Shown: positions 9,609-18,964, counted from the stretch's first letter. The stretch: DNA of 64,000 nucleotides from Chryseobacterium sp. ON_d1 (GCF_006829085.1 NZ_BJTC01000002.1:62001-126000), one strand, 5' to 3'. Notes: generated from the letters alone by a model not told the origin. Program-made: numbers and translations.

Positions 9609-10907
9609 TTAAAGCTTTTTTCTTACCTCTTTGAAAGCGGCCCTAAGCTCTTCCGTAAAGATCTGTGGCTGCTCCCAGGCTGCAAAATGTCCGCCCTTAG
9701 GTGCTTTATGGTAATAATATAAGGTTGGATAGGCACTTTTTGACCAGCTTTCCGGAGCCTGATAAATTTCATGAGGAAATACCGAAATGGCTACAGGAAC
9801 CTTAATATCTTTTGTCTTTTGTGCTTCTGCGCTGAAGTTGTTTTTATTATTTTCCCAATAGAAACGTGAAGAAGATGCTCCTGTATTGGTAAGCCAGTAA
9901 AGGGTAATATCATCAAGGATAGCATCACGTCCTATTACATTTTCAGGATGAAGGTCACTTTCACTCCATTCGGCGATCTTCTCATATAGGAATGCTGCCA
10001 GAGCACCTGGAGAATCGGAAAGTAAATATCCTGTTGTCTGTGGACGCGTTACCATCATTCCTCCATACGCTGCATTTCTTCCAAAGAAAGTACTCATGGC
10101 ATTATAAGCCTTTGTTTCCGAAGCTGAAAGTCCGGATGGGGCAGGGTCACCGGCATTGATAGGTTTTACGAGTTCAGCAGGAATAGTAGCCGGCATTGTA
10201 AGATGGATACCCAGAAGTCCTGAAGGAGCCTGTTTGGCCAGTGCATCAGATATTACGGATCCATGGTCACCGCCTTCAGAAACATACTTTCTGTAACCAA
10301 GCCTTTTCATGAGTACATCCCAGGCAAAGGCAACACGGTCGGGGTTCCAGCCCTGTTCTCTGGGAATTTCTGAAAAGCCATATCCCGGGATGGCAGGTAT
10401 GATCACATCAAATGCATCACTTGCTTTACCTCCGTATTTTACCGGATCAGTTAACGGACCTATAGCATCAATAAATTCCAGAGGAGACCCTGGCCAGCCA
10501 TGAGTAAGGATCACCGGCATTGCATTGGGCTCTTTTGAACGTACATGGATAAACTGAATATCAAGTCCATCGATATTGGTTACAAACTGCGGGAGAGCAT
10601 TCAGTCTGTTTTCCACTTTTCTCCAGTCATATCCATTAGCCCAATAGGTCATCAGCTCTTTTAACTGCTCAAGCTGAATTCCCTGAGAAGCGTCTTTTAC
10701 GGTCTCTTTATCTGGAAAACGGGTTTCTGAAATACGTTTTTTAAGATCATCCAGCTGGGATTGCGGAATACTGATGTGAAAAGGACGGATACTGATATCT
10801 GGTTTTGATGATAGAGCAGCAGCCTTATTATTTTGCGCTTTAGAAATAGCAGGGGTTCCTAAGATAAAAGTTGCTGCTAACAGGATTGTTGAAATTGTTG
10901 TTTTCAT
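9609..10907 (-). CDS. Secreted epoxide hydrolase family protein (EHN domain plus alpha/beta hydrolase)
   Basis: A signal peptide (MKTTISTILLAATFILGTPAISKAQ) suggests a periplasmic protein. Residues ~40-150 match the epoxide hydrolase N-terminal domain (IRPFHISIPQSQLDDLKKRI, then RFP and YWANGYDWR). Next come the oxyanion motif HGWPGS at 136-141, the probable nucleophile Asp214 in EGGDHGS, and the charge-relay His407 in KGGHFAAWEQP. Such enzymes open epoxides to diols. The 432-aa length is typical of microsomal-type bacterial members plus a leader. It lies directly upstream of ohr. Epoxide hydrolase chemistry is supported by Asp at the nucleophile position, but the natural substrate is unknown. 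Confidence 0.85.
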   Translation of the reverse strand: MKTTISTILLAATFILGTPAISKAQNNKAAALSSKPDISIRPFHISIPQSQLDDLKKRISETRFPDKETVKDASQGIQLEQLKELMTYWANGYDWRKVENRLNALPQFVTNIDGLDIQFIHVRSKEPNAMPVILTHGWPGSPLEFIDAIGPLTDPVKYGGKASDAFDVIIPAIPGYGFSEIPREQGWNPDRVAFAWDVLMKRLGYRKYVSEGGDHGSVISDALAKQAPSGLLGIHLTMPATIPAELVKPINAGDPAPSGLSASETKAYNAMSTFFGRNAAYGGMMVTRPQTTGYLLSDSPGALAAFLYEKIAEWSESDLHPENVIGRDAILDDITLYWLTNTGASSSRFYWENNKNNFSAEAQKTKDIKVPVAISVFPHEIYQAPESWSKSAYPTLYYYHKAPKGGHFAAWEQPQIFTEELRAAFKEVRKKL

Positions 10908-10953
10908 TGCGTTGTAGTATTAGAGTTTAAATCTGTTTTCTTTTTTGATGAGA

Positions 10954-10961
10954 CAAAATTA
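10954..10961 (-). promoter_or_regulatory. -7 promoter element (TAATTTTG)
   Basis: A perfect TAnnTTTG on the reverse strand, 46 bases before the epoxide hydrolase ATG. No clear -33 TTTG is seen. Confidence 0.5.
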
Positions 10962-11110
10962 TGCTCTGGAAAAATCCTGAGAAATAAGTAATTTCCTGGA
11001 ACAGTCATATTTCATGACGAAATAGACATTCAGGGAGGTGAACAGGAAAATGATCAATGATGAAATAGAAAACTGAGAAAGGAATCTGGCTGCTGGTTTC
11101 AGAAAAGATA

Positions 11111-11149
11111 AAAAATAAGCTCTGTTTATAACAAACAGAGCTTATTTTT
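11111..11149 (-). terminator. Strong terminator after the SDR gene
   Basis: A 17-base perfect stem around AAGCTCTGTTT/AAACAGAGCTT with a 5-base loop and A/T runs on both sides. It lies just downstream of the reverse-strand SDR gene. Confidence 0.85.
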
Positions 11150-11167
11150 TATCAATATATTTTTGAA

Positions 11168-11974
11168 TTATCCGTGAGCTTCTACGGATACATCGTTCCA
11201 TTCTTCCCAAATTTTTAACCGTTGCTCATAGTTGTGTTTTACAAATGGAAGAGCTACTTTTCCCAATAATAAACGCAATGGAGGATGTTCCGTTTCTGCT
11301 AATTTTATAATTGCGGGAACTGTAGCGTCGACATTTCCAAAAGAAGTTTCAGATTCTGCGAAAGCCTTTTTAACACCATCATAAACAGGGTTGCTTTGGG
11401 TATTGATTCCTGTATGCCAGATATTGGATGCATAACCGTTAGGTTCTACCAAGGTCACATGAATTCCAAATCCTTTTACTTCTGCCGCCAGCGTTTCACT
11501 CAAGCCTTCAATAGCAAATTTAGAAGCATTGTAAAGTCCCATGGTAGGTAAAGTCGCCAATCCTAGGATTGAAGAAACCTGAATAATATGGCCGCTTTTC
11601 TGATCTCTCATAATGGGAAGTACTGCCTGGGTAAGCCATAAAGTTCCGAAGAAATTGGTTTCAAACTGTGCTCTGGCTTCCTGCTCGTTCGTTTCTTCAA
11701 TAGCACCTGTTAATGCATATCCCGCATTATTGATCAGAATATCAATGCTGCCGAAGTATTGATGTACTTTCTGAACTACAGCTAAAGATTCTTCCCGTTT
11801 GTCAACATCTAAAGTCAACGGGAGTACAGAATCTCCGTATTTTTCTTTTAGTTCATTCAGTGTTTCTACATTTCTGGCAGTGGCTGCCACTTTGTATCCT
11901 TTTGCTAAAAAGGCTTCTGCCCAGGCTTTTCCAAAACCTTTTGATGCTCCTGTAATTAAAACTGTTTTTGACAT
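11168..11974 (-). CDS. Short-chain dehydrogenase/reductase under TetR control
   Basis: A classical SDR of 268 aa with the Rossmann motif TGASKGFG (8-15), NNAG (82-85), Ser134/135 in IQVSS, and Tyr148-x3-Lys152 in LYNASK. It would use NAD(P)H to reduce a carbonyl or oxidise an alcohol in the cytosol. Substrate specificity is not readable. A perfect 14-base palindrome sits 43 bases before its start codon, and the same site recurs in front of the tetR gene just upstream. This strongly suggests that the SDR is the target of that repressor and is induced by the compound it handles. Confidence 0.88.
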   Translation of the reverse strand: MSKTVLITGASKGFGKAWAEAFLAKGYKVAATARNVETLNELKEKYGDSVLPLTLDVDKREESLAVVQKVHQYFGSIDILINNAGYALTGAIEETNEQEARAQFETNFFGTLWLTQAVLPIMRDQKSGHIIQVSSILGLATLPTMGLYNASKFAIEGLSETLAAEVKGFGIHVTLVEPNGYASNIWHTGINTQSNPVYDGVKKAFAESETSFGNVDATVPAIIKLAETEHPPLRLLLGKVALPFVKHNYEQRLKIWEEWNDVSVEAHG

Positions 11975-12017
11975 TTTTTTGTTTTTTAATTAATTGTTGT
12001 GATAGTATTTTATATTG

Positions 12018-12031
12018 TGACCGATCGGTCA
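12018..12031. promoter_or_regulatory. TetR operator, copy 1
   Basis: TGACCGATCGGTCA is a perfect palindrome between the tetR stop and the SDR start. It matches copy 2 at 12665 in 13 of 14 bases. Confidence 0.75.
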
Positions 12032-12048
12032 TTTTTTATTTAAAAAAA

Positions 12049-12636
12049 TTACAGGCTGTTCTCCTGTATAATTTTTTTAAGATTATGGCCAATAACTTCT
12101 ATTTTGGCATTCTTCCCGGACATTCTTGCCATGAGATGTCCACCTTCAAGCATTGCAAAGAGAACGGTTGCAAAATCTGAAGCATTCCAGTCTGCCCTGA
12201 ATTCTTTATTGACAATTCCTTTTTCTATAATGCCGGAAAGCAATTCTTCCCCTTGTCTGATCCCCCGGTTTACTCTTTCTTTTACAATAGGATTGGTGTC
12301 GTCAGCTTCCGTCCCAAAATTTAACAGCGGACAGCCTCCGACTATCGGAGGATGATTGGGATCACTGAAAAAATCGATATAGGCAAATAATTGTTCTTTA
12401 GCAGTTTTGAATCTGCTTAAGTGCTTCTGAAGCTTATCATTCAGCATTTTCATATTATGTTCAACAGCTGCGCAGGCGAGAACTTCCTTATTCTCAAAAT
12501 GAACATACATGCTGCCTTTTGACAATTGGGTTGCCTCCATAATATCACTCATAGAAGTGGCAGCAATTCCTTTTGTATTAAAGATAGGAGCCGCTTTTTC
12601 TATAATGAACTGTCTGGTTTCTTCACCTTTTGTCAT
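12049..12636 (-). CDS. TetR/AcrR family repressor
   Basis: 195 aa. The N-terminal ~55 residues are a TetR helix-turn-helix (RQFIIEKAAPIFNTKGIAA, SMSDIMEATQLSKGSMYVHF, ENKEVL). The rest is an all-helical ligand domain with GGCPLLNFGTEADD, a motif common in the AcrR subgroup related to YxaF/LmrA. It is a cytosolic dimeric repressor released by a small ligand. It precedes the SDR on the same strand, with an identical-type operator before each gene, implying autorepression and control of the SDR. The ligand is unknown. No truncation is seen. Confidence 0.9.
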   Translation of the reverse strand: MTKGEETRQFIIEKAAPIFNTKGIAATSMSDIMEATQLSKGSMYVHFENKEVLACAAVEHNMKMLNDKLQKHLSRFKTAKEQLFAYIDFFSDPNHPPIVGGCPLLNFGTEADDTNPIVKERVNRGIRQGEELLSGIIEKGIVNKEFRADWNASDFATVLFAMLEGGHLMARMSGKNAKIEVIGHNLKKIIQENSL

Positions 12637-12664
12637 GATGAGTAAAAATTAGGATACAAATATA

Positions 12665-12678
12665 TGACCGATTGGTCA
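12665..12678. promoter_or_regulatory. TetR operator, copy 2 (autoregulation)
   Basis: TGACCGATTGGTCA, a near-perfect palindrome 29 bases before the tetR start codon. It shares its left half with copy 1. Confidence 0.75.
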
Positions 12679-13148
12679 TAAAAGCAAAAGAAATTTCATA
12701 TTTTTTTATCAAGTAAAATAGAATAAGCCCCAAATGTAGAAAACTTAACGGTTTTTTACGATGAAAAAGCTAAAGCTGATATACTGTATATGGCAATGCA
12801 GAGCAGAGATAAGATATGTTTAAATCAATTTACAAAACTCCAGTCACTCAATTCTCATGAGTAATAATAGATGTAGCTGGCGGTTAAAGTCTGTAAGGTT
12901 TAAACTGTTGATATCAGATATTCTAAAGATCAAAAGTCTATTGGATATAGAGTGGCTGTATTAAAAAGGATTATAAATAATTTCCTGAAGTAAGGAAAAT
13001 TGATGGATATACTTGTAACACCTAGAGCTACAAAATTCCTTTATTAATAACGCAGTGTTTTTTGACATAAAATACCAAATGGTGTTGGTATAGTTGTTTC
13101 CTGAGAATTGTCCCTCCACGACAATAGAGGGACGATCCCCTGAACAGC
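12679..13148. other. Intergenic region without a clear gene
   Basis: Only short broken ORFs are present. One forward stretch around 12905-12990 reads about 30 residues ending RVAVLKRIINNFLK, which could be the remnant of a decayed gene but matches nothing I know. A GTCCCTC/GAGGGAC hairpin lies at 13110-13133 near the 3' end of the reverse gene at 13149. Confidence 0.35.
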
Positions 13149-13508
13149 TTAATTAAGCTGATAATTTGCAATGACTAAACTCAGAATGAAATGAACATAA
13201 TTCTGTTCTACTTCTTTTCTGTTAATCAATTTGTTTTTGTACTCGTAAGAATTCAGATCTCTGGATAATTTCTGATAGGTTTCAAAATCATCACCTTTGA
13301 TCTTTACTCTTATATTGCCATCCTTCCTGTTGATAATAACATCATCTAAAGTTCTTACCTTAAACAAAACTTCACATAATGTAGGGCGGGCCTTCATGGA
13401 CCCGATATATCTTTCAACTATATTAATCTTGAACGAATCAAATATGATATTATTAAAAACGATTTTAGAATTAGGCTCCTGAGTGTTGAGTTCAAGTTTA
13501 TAGTTCAT
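13149..13508 (-). CDS. Hypothetical protein, 119 aa
   Basis: I do not recognise this protein. It is soluble, charged and mixed alpha/beta: strands such as NSKIVFNNIIFDSFKINIVERY and IRVKIKGDDFETY, then a C-terminal helix ending FILSLVIANYQLN. There is no signal peptide, membrane segment or cysteine cluster. It stands alone between a gene-poor region and the gnd operon, divergent from gnd. Start at the ATG of MNYKLEL. Real coding is likely from length and composition, not proven. Confidence 0.5.
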   Translation of the reverse strand: MNYKLELNTQEPNSKIVFNNIIFDSFKINIVERYIGSMKARPTLCEVLFKVRTLDDVIINRKDGNIRVKIKGDDFETYQKLSRDLNSYEYKNKLINRKEVEQNYVHFILSLVIANYQLN

Positions 13509-13760
13509 TACTTTATAAATTTTGGCAAATATAAGTTTAATTATGCCAAAAAACAGACTGTTTTAATAGATCATTACCATAATAATGATTGAATTTTATT
13601 CTTTAAGCCCAAAATCATGTGAAAATGTGAATATTAGCAACTCATCGATAAGTACAAAACATCATACCAAAGAACTTTTTCTTTCCTTTTATTTTTTTCC
13701 TTATAGGCATTTGCGTAATTTTATTCTCTGTATAACAAAATTCATATTAATACCAATATA

Positions 13761-15179
13761 ATGGAAAGATATAGTTATGGAATGGTTGGCCTTGGAGTAA
13801 TGGGGCGAAATCTGCTTTATAATATCGCTGACAATGGTTTTTCAATCGCAGGATTCGACCTTGATCAGGAAAAAGTTAAAGAATTGGAGGAAGGAGCTGC
13901 TGCAGCGATGAAAGTAAAAGGGATAGGCTCTTTGGAAGATTTCGTATCAGCGTTGGAAGTTCCGAGAAAAATTATTCTTATGGTTCCTGCAGGAAAACCT
14001 GTAGATGCAGTACTGGAAAATATTACCCCGCTTTTAAGTGAAGGTGATATTGTCATTGATGCAGGGAATTCTTATTTCGAAGACACCAACAGACGTGTTG
14101 CTGATCTGGCATCCAAAAAACTGCATTTTATGGGAATGGGAGTTTCAGGAGGTGAAAAAGGAGCCAGAACGGGACCCAGCATTATGCCGGGAGGAGATCT
14201 TGAAGCTTTTAAACTTTTGAAGCCAATGCTTGAAGCTATTGCAGCAAAAGTTGATCATGAAGCCTGTACGGCCTATATGGGAAAAGGATCTGCCGGAAAC
14301 TATGTGAAAATGGTGCACAATGGTATTGAATATGCAATCATGCAGCTTATCAGTGAGGCATACGATCTTTTAAAAAGAGGAGCCGGCTTAAATAATGATC
14401 AGCTGTACCATGTCTTTAAAGAATGGAATAACGGCGAAATGAATTCATTCCTTATTGAAATTACAAGAGATATTTTCACTCAAAGAGACTCTTTGACTGA
14501 TAACTATCTTGTTGATCAGATCTTAGATAAAGCGGGAGCAAAAGGCACCGGCAAATGGACCTCAGAGCAGGCCATGGAAATCGGGGTCTCTATACCCACT
14601 ATCGATATTGCAGTAACCTCTAGAATTTTATCCGCATATAAAAATGAGAGAGTCCAGGCTTCCAAGCTCTATGCTGATAATGAGATCACAAAACCGGAAG
14701 ATACGGAACTTTTCATTAAAGAAGTAGGGGATGCCCTTTTCCTTTCAACATTGATCAGCTATGCACAAGGTTTATCTTTACTGGTAAAGGCCTCTGAAGA
14801 ATATGGTTTTGAAATTCCGCTGAAAGATGTGGTGAAGATCTGGAGAGGAGGATGTATTATCCGTTCCGTATTGCTGGAAAAATTCTATTCTGCCTATACT
14901 AAAGATCCTAATCTTTCTAATATTCTTCTGGATCAGGAGATTTCTGAGCTGGTAAAATCAAAAATCAAAGCCCTGAGAAAGACAGCAGGATATGCCGTGT
15001 CAAACGGAATTTCCAGCTTAGGAATTCAGACAGCGTTGGGGTATTTCGATGCTTATACTACAGAATCTCTTCCTGTAAATCTTATTCAGGCTCAGCGTGA
15101 TTATTTCGGGGCCCACACTTATCAACGTATTGACAGAGAAGGTGTTTTCCACACTTCTTGGCAAAGTGCAAACAATTAA
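13761..15179 (+). CDS. gnd: 6-phosphogluconate dehydrogenase, decarboxylating
   Basis: 472 aa, the normal length. The NADP-binding motif is GLGVMG (10-15). The substrate loops GNSYFEDTNRR and SGGEKGARTGPSIMPGG are intact, and the catalytic set Lys183, His186, Asn187 and Glu190 lies in KMVHNGIEY at the same numbers as in the well-studied enzyme. It oxidises 6-phosphogluconate to ribulose 5-phosphate, CO2 and NADPH in the cytosol. It is the first gene of gnd-zwf-pgl, with 13 bases to zwf, so the whole oxidative pentose phosphate branch is one operon read in reverse of pathway order. Nothing unusual in the sequence. Confidence 0.97.
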   Translation: MERYSYGMVGLGVMGRNLLYNIADNGFSIAGFDLDQEKVKELEEGAAAAMKVKGIGSLEDFVSALEVPRKIILMVPAGKPVDAVLENITPLLSEGDIVIDAGNSYFEDTNRRVADLASKKLHFMGMGVSGGEKGARTGPSIMPGGDLEAFKLLKPMLEAIAAKVDHEACTAYMGKGSAGNYVKMVHNGIEYAIMQLISEAYDLLKRGAGLNNDQLYHVFKEWNNGEMNSFLIEITRDIFTQRDSLTDNYLVDQILDKAGAKGTGKWTSEQAMEIGVSIPTIDIAVTSRILSAYKNERVQASKLYADNEITKPEDTELFIKEVGDALFLSTLISYAQGLSLLVKASEEYGFEIPLKDVVKIWRGGCIIRSVLLEKFYSAYTKDPNLSNILLDQEISELVKSKIKALRKTAGYAVSNGISSLGIQTALGYFDAYTTESLPVNLIQAQRDYFGAHTYQRIDREGVFHTSWQSANN

Positions 15180-15192
15180 AATTCGGAAAAAA

Positions 15193-16674
15193 ATGAATCA
15201 AAATAGAGTCTTGCAGCCAACAACTATTGTTATTTTTGGTGCAACAGGCGATCTGGCAAAAAGAAAACTTTTTCCGGCTTTTTATAACTTATACATCGAT
15301 GGCAGAATGCCTAAAGGCTTCAATATTATAGCGTTAGGAAGAGCAGAAAATACTGATGAAAATTTCAGAAACTACATTAAAGAAAATCTTGAAAGTTTCT
15401 CCCGAAAGAAAGTGACATCTGAAGATTGGGCAGGTTTTCAGGCCCATATTACTTACTTTCAGCATCAGCTGGATGAGGAAGATTCTTATCAGAAGCTGCA
15501 GCAGAAGCTTCAGGATTTTGATGCTGTTTACGGAATGAGAGCAAACAGGTTATTTTACTTATCTATCGGCCCTAATTTTATCTCCACAATATCCAATCAT
15601 ATTAAAACGACATCACTGGCTTCCGATCCGAAAAAAGACCGGATCATTATTGAAAAGCCTTTTGGTCACAATAAACAGTCTGCCATTGAACTGAACAGCC
15701 TTTTGGCAAAAACATTTGAAGAAGAGCAGATCTACCGTATTGACCACTATCTTGGAAAAGAAACCGTACAGAATATTTTGGCATTCAGATTCGGAAATTC
15801 AATCTTTGAACCTTTGTGGGATCATAAGTACATAGAATCTGTACAGATTACGGTAGCCGAAGAGGTGGGGGTTGAAACAAGAGGTGCTTTTTACGAACAG
15901 ACAGGAGCGCTGAGAGATATGATCCAGAATCACCTGCTTCAGATTCTCTGTATGGTAGCCATGGAACCGCCGGCTTCAGTAGAGTCCGGTGAGATCAGAG
16001 ACCGTAAAGTAGATGTCCTGAAGTCAATCCGCAGAATATCACCGGATCAGGTGGATCATTATGCCGTAAGAGGGCAGTATGCAAAAAGTACAATAAACGG
16101 AATTGAGGTGAAAGGGTACCGCCAGGAAGACGGTATTGCCGCAGATTCCAATACAGAAACTTTCGCAGCAATAAAATTCTATCTGGATAATGAGAGATGG
16201 CAGGGAGTTCCTTTCTATGTTCGTACAGGAAAGAAAATGAAAGAAAAGCACTCTTATATTACCATTCAGTTTAAACCGCTTCCGCATTCAACATTCTCAG
16301 ATACGCCGCACCATTTATCGGCCAACAGATTGATCATTAATATCCAGCCGATGATGGATATCAGGCTGCAGTTTATGACGAAAAAGCCGGGACTTACCCT
16401 GGATCTGAAACCGGTAGAAATGATTTTTGATTATTTTGCCTGTCAGGAAGATACTCCGGAAGCGTATGAAACTCTGCTTCAGGATGCCCTTTTAGGAGAT
16501 CTTACTCTATTTATGCGTTCCGATCAGGTAGAAGAAGCATGGGATGTTGTCACTACCATACAGGAAGCATGGGAAAATAATAAAGATCTGTCATTTCCGA
16601 ATTATAAAGCAGGAAGCTGGGGTCCGGAAGACAGCAATGCCCTGGTTGAAAGACAGGGGCACAGCTGGGTATAA
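15193..16674 (+). CDS. zwf: Glucose-6-phosphate 1-dehydrogenase
   Basis: I start at MNQNRVLQ, 13 bases after gnd; a longer frame reaching 15097 overlaps gnd and is unlikely. 493 aa. The coenzyme motif is GATGDLAKRKLFPA (16-29), the substrate-binding signature RIDHYLGKE is at 182-190, and the structural FYVRTGKKM follows. It makes 6-phosphogluconolactone and NADPH from glucose 6-phosphate, the entry step of the pathway completed by its two operon neighbours. No frameshift or missing residue is seen. Confidence 0.97.
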   Translation: MNQNRVLQPTTIVIFGATGDLAKRKLFPAFYNLYIDGRMPKGFNIIALGRAENTDENFRNYIKENLESFSRKKVTSEDWAGFQAHITYFQHQLDEEDSYQKLQQKLQDFDAVYGMRANRLFYLSIGPNFISTISNHIKTTSLASDPKKDRIIIEKPFGHNKQSAIELNSLLAKTFEEEQIYRIDHYLGKETVQNILAFRFGNSIFEPLWDHKYIESVQITVAEEVGVETRGAFYEQTGALRDMIQNHLLQILCMVAMEPPASVESGEIRDRKVDVLKSIRRISPDQVDHYAVRGQYAKSTINGIEVKGYRQEDGIAADSNTETFAAIKFYLDNERWQGVPFYVRTGKKMKEKHSYITIQFKPLPHSTFSDTPHHLSANRLIINIQPMMDIRLQFMTKKPGLTLDLKPVEMIFDYFACQEDTPEAYETLLQDALLGDLTLFMRSDQVEEAWDVVTTIQEAWENNKDLSFPNYKAGSWGPEDSNALVERQGHSWV

Positions 16675-16700
16675 AAATAATATTAATATAAACAGATAAA

Positions 16701-17411
16701 ATGAATATTACAGTATTTGACGATCTGGAAAAACTGTATACAAAAGCAGCAGACACATTTGTTGATCTTTCCAAAAAGTCCATTCAAAAGAATGACCGTT
16801 TTGTAGTGGCCCTGAGTGGAGGATCTTCTCCCAAAGCTATTTTCAAACTATTGTCCACTCCAGAGTATAAAGGAAAAGTTGAATGGAATAAAGTATACTT
16901 TTTTTGGGTAGATGAGCGTTGGGTTCCTTTACATGATGATAAAAGCAATTTCCGGATGACGGATGAAACACTTCTCAGCCAGGTTCCTGTTGATAAAAAT
17001 CATATTTTCCCTATGTATGCTGATGGAGTAGCTCCTGAGGATTATGCAAAGACTTATGAACAACAGATCAGGAACGTTTTAGGTAAGGATGGGATTTTTG
17101 ATTTTATCCTTTTAGGGATGGGAGATGATGGTCATACTGCCTCTCTGTTTCCTGGTGAAGCAGTGTTGGACGAAAAAGAAAAATGGGTATCTGCCTATTA
17201 TCTGAAACCTCAGGAAATGTTCAGGATTACGCTGACGGCACCTGTGATCAATAATGCCGAAAATATTCTGGTGATTGCCTTTGGAGAATCTAAAAAGCAT
17301 GCTTTGAATGAAGTGCTGAACGGTGAATATAATCCTGCATTATATCCTTTACAGCTTATTGAAAAAAAGGCAGGCTTTCAGTTTTATACAGACCAGAAAG
17401 CAAAAGGTTAA
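16701..17411 (+). CDS. pgl: 6-phosphogluconolactonase
   Basis: 236 aa in the SugarP isomerase/NagB-like fold. ALSGGSSPKAIF binds phosphate, VDERWVPLHDDKSN and GMGDDGHTASLFPG are the Pgl hallmarks, and the active-site His lies in DGHTAS. It hydrolyses the lactone made by Zwf to the 6-phosphogluconate used by Gnd. It follows zwf after 26 bases and is the last gene of the operon, with a palindromic terminator 25 bases downstream. Confidence 0.95.
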   Translation: MNITVFDDLEKLYTKAADTFVDLSKKSIQKNDRFVVALSGGSSPKAIFKLLSTPEYKGKVEWNKVYFFWVDERWVPLHDDKSNFRMTDETLLSQVPVDKNHIFPMYADGVAPEDYAKTYEQQIRNVLGKDGIFDFILLGMGDDGHTASLFPGEAVLDEKEKWVSAYYLKPQEMFRITLTAPVINNAENILVIAFGESKKHALNEVLNGEYNPALYPLQLIEKKAGFQFYTDQKAKG

Positions 17412-17435
17412 CAGAGGTTGATCTTTTAAAATATT

Positions 17436-17459
17436 AGAGACTGTCCTTGGACAGTCTCT
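17436..17459. terminator. Terminator-like hairpin after pgl
   Basis: AGAGACTGTCC and GGACAGTCTCT pair perfectly (11 bases) around TT. The T-run after it is weak, so it may act as an RNA end or processing structure. Confidence 0.6.
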
Positions 17460-17675
17460 CTTCATATCAACTATTTTGATACCGAACCGTCGGCATCTGC
17501 AATTTTCTGTACATCAAAAACACCTCTAATTTAAAAACAGTATCACTAGAGATTTAATGATACTGTTGCATTTAGTGTTTTTACCTTAGTTGCTTGTTTT
17601 CGAAATTTTTAATTTTCCAATACAATAGTGCTTCTATATAAAATGGTTATTAGTTTGAAGCAAATATACAAAATA

Positions 17676-17693
17676 AGACACTATGAAGTGTCT
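17676..17693. repeat. TetR-associated inverted repeat, box 1 (no gene)
   Basis: AGACACTATGAAGTGTCT, two perfect 7-base arms. It is preceded by ATGGTTATTAGTTT and CAAATATA. No ORF follows, so this is an orphan operator copy. Confidence 0.6.
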
Positions 17694-18042
17694 AATATTG
17701 AAAAAAAATAAAAAATTTATTAATAAAAATTTGTTCAAGTAATGAAAACCTTATTCTAAAGAGCTTTTTAAGGCGAAAATTTAAATCGAAAAATGATGTT
17801 TAACTTTAAAATAAACTGAATTATTTGCTTTTTATTGTCTGGTTGAGGTCAAAAATGTTTTTATCAACAAAAAACAGCAACATTATATAATGATGCTGTT
17901 TGGGTAATGATTTACCTCAGTCATTGCATATAAAGCAATCAGGCTGAGGGAACTAACGGTGCAATCTGATCTCTCTAACTCTCACAGCTTTGATTGTCTG
18001 TTGATATAAAATGGTTATTAGTTTATGCAAATATATAAATTT

Positions 18043-18060
18043 AGACACTAAAAAGTGTCT
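18043..18060. repeat. TetR-associated inverted repeat, box 2 (before the first tetR)
   Basis: AGACACTAAAAAGTGTCT, 44 bases before the first tetR ATG. Perfect 7-base arms; likely operator for autoregulation. Confidence 0.65.
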
Positions 18061-18104
18061 AAAATGAAAAAAAATTCATAAACTTGTACGATTGAAAGTT
18101 TACC

Positions 18105-18743
18105 ATGGAAAGAAAGCCTGCAGCAGGAAGTATCCGCAACACAGAACGCAGTAGAAAAAAATTTTTGGATGCAGTTGGAAAAATATTGAGGACAAAAGGT
18201 TATACTGCATTGAAAGTGAGTAGTATTGCTGCCACGGCTGGAGTGGACAAGAAAATGATCTATTCTTATTTTGGAGGATTTGATGGTTTGATTGATGAAT
18301 ATATCCAGTCACAGGATTACTGGAGTAAAGTAAACATTGATGATGTTAAAAAAATACAAACTCAATCAGAGGATGAGGAAAGATCTTTTATAGAAAATAT
18401 ACTGCTTTTACAATTTGACTATGTCTATACCAACAGGGAAGCACAAAAATTACTTCTATGGCGTTTGTCAGAATCTAGGAGATCATTAAAAAAATTAACC
18501 GATACCCAGGAGGAAAACGGAGAATATATTTTTAACCGACTGATGGATTCGCGTTTCAAAGATAAAATAGATACCTACCGCTCTGTCATGGCCATTATGG
18601 TGTCTGGTCTTTATTATCTGAATCTGTATGCAGCCATGAACGGAAGTATTTTTTGTGGAATAGATGTCAATACGCCCCAGGGACGGGATAAAATCAAAAA
18701 AGCAATCTCTTTTCTATTACGTCAGACTTATGAAAAGCTATAG
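18105..18743 (+). CDS. TetR/AcrR family regulator, tandem paralogue 1
   Basis: 212 aa. Residues ~14-60 are the DNA-binding domain (RSRKKFLDAVGKILRTKGY, SSIAATAGVDKKMIYSYFGG). The ligand-binding half includes QFDYVYTNREAQKLLLWRLSE and FCGIDVNTPQGRDKIKKAI. It is roughly two-thirds identical by eye to the gene 612 bases downstream, so the pair arose by tandem duplication. An inverted repeat of the AGACACT type lies just before it. No enzyme or pump gene accompanies the pair, so they may act on distant targets. Ligand unknown. Confidence 0.88.
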   Translation: MERKPAAGSIRNTERSRKKFLDAVGKILRTKGYTALKVSSIAATAGVDKKMIYSYFGGFDGLIDEYIQSQDYWSKVNIDDVKKIQTQSEDEERSFIENILLLQFDYVYTNREAQKLLLWRLSESRRSLKKLTDTQEENGEYIFNRLMDSRFKDKIDTYRSVMAIMVSGLYYLNLYAAMNGSIFCGIDVNTPQGRDKIKKAISFLLRQTYEKL

Positions 18744-18946
18744 GTTATGCAGACTCCTGATATTAAAAACAGACCATTAGAATCTAATGGCCTGTCTGTA
18801 AGTTGTGTTTCTACCTTAGTTGTTTCGTGTTCGAAATTATCTTAAAGTGAGGGAACTAAAATAATACAATCTGAATTGTCTTATTTTCAACCTAAAAGTG
18901 TTTTAAAATATATAGATGGTTTTAGTTTGTACAAATATATAAAATA

Positions 18947-18964
18947 AGACACTACAAAGTGTGT
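18947..18964. repeat. TetR-associated inverted repeat, box 3 (no gene)
   Basis: AGACACTACAAAGTGTGT; the right arm has one change. No gene follows before box 4, so this is a second orphan copy. Confidence 0.55.

Larger units (their letters stand above)
17460..18104. other. Intergenic region with two copies of a TetR-associated module and no gene between them
   Basis: Two units lie in tandem. Each has a hairpin starting AACAG (near 17536 and 17874), a spacer, a near-identical stretch containing ATGGTTATTAGTTT, and an inverted repeat of the AGACACT/AGTGTCT type. Only the second unit is followed by a tetR gene. The first is followed by ~350 bases of AT-rich sequence without an ORF, as if its gene had been lost. 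Confidence 0.55.

Noticed and set aside
12905..12990. Short frame ending RVAVLKRIINNFLK as a gene
   Set aside because: Only about 30 codons, no start and no motif; at most a remnant.
13110..13133. GTCCCTC/GAGGGAC hairpin as a terminator
   Set aside because: There is no T-run on either strand; it may be structural only.
15097..15192. Longer zwf start inside gnd
   Set aside because: It would overlap gnd by 83 bases in another frame, and the extra residues do not resemble Zwf N-termini.
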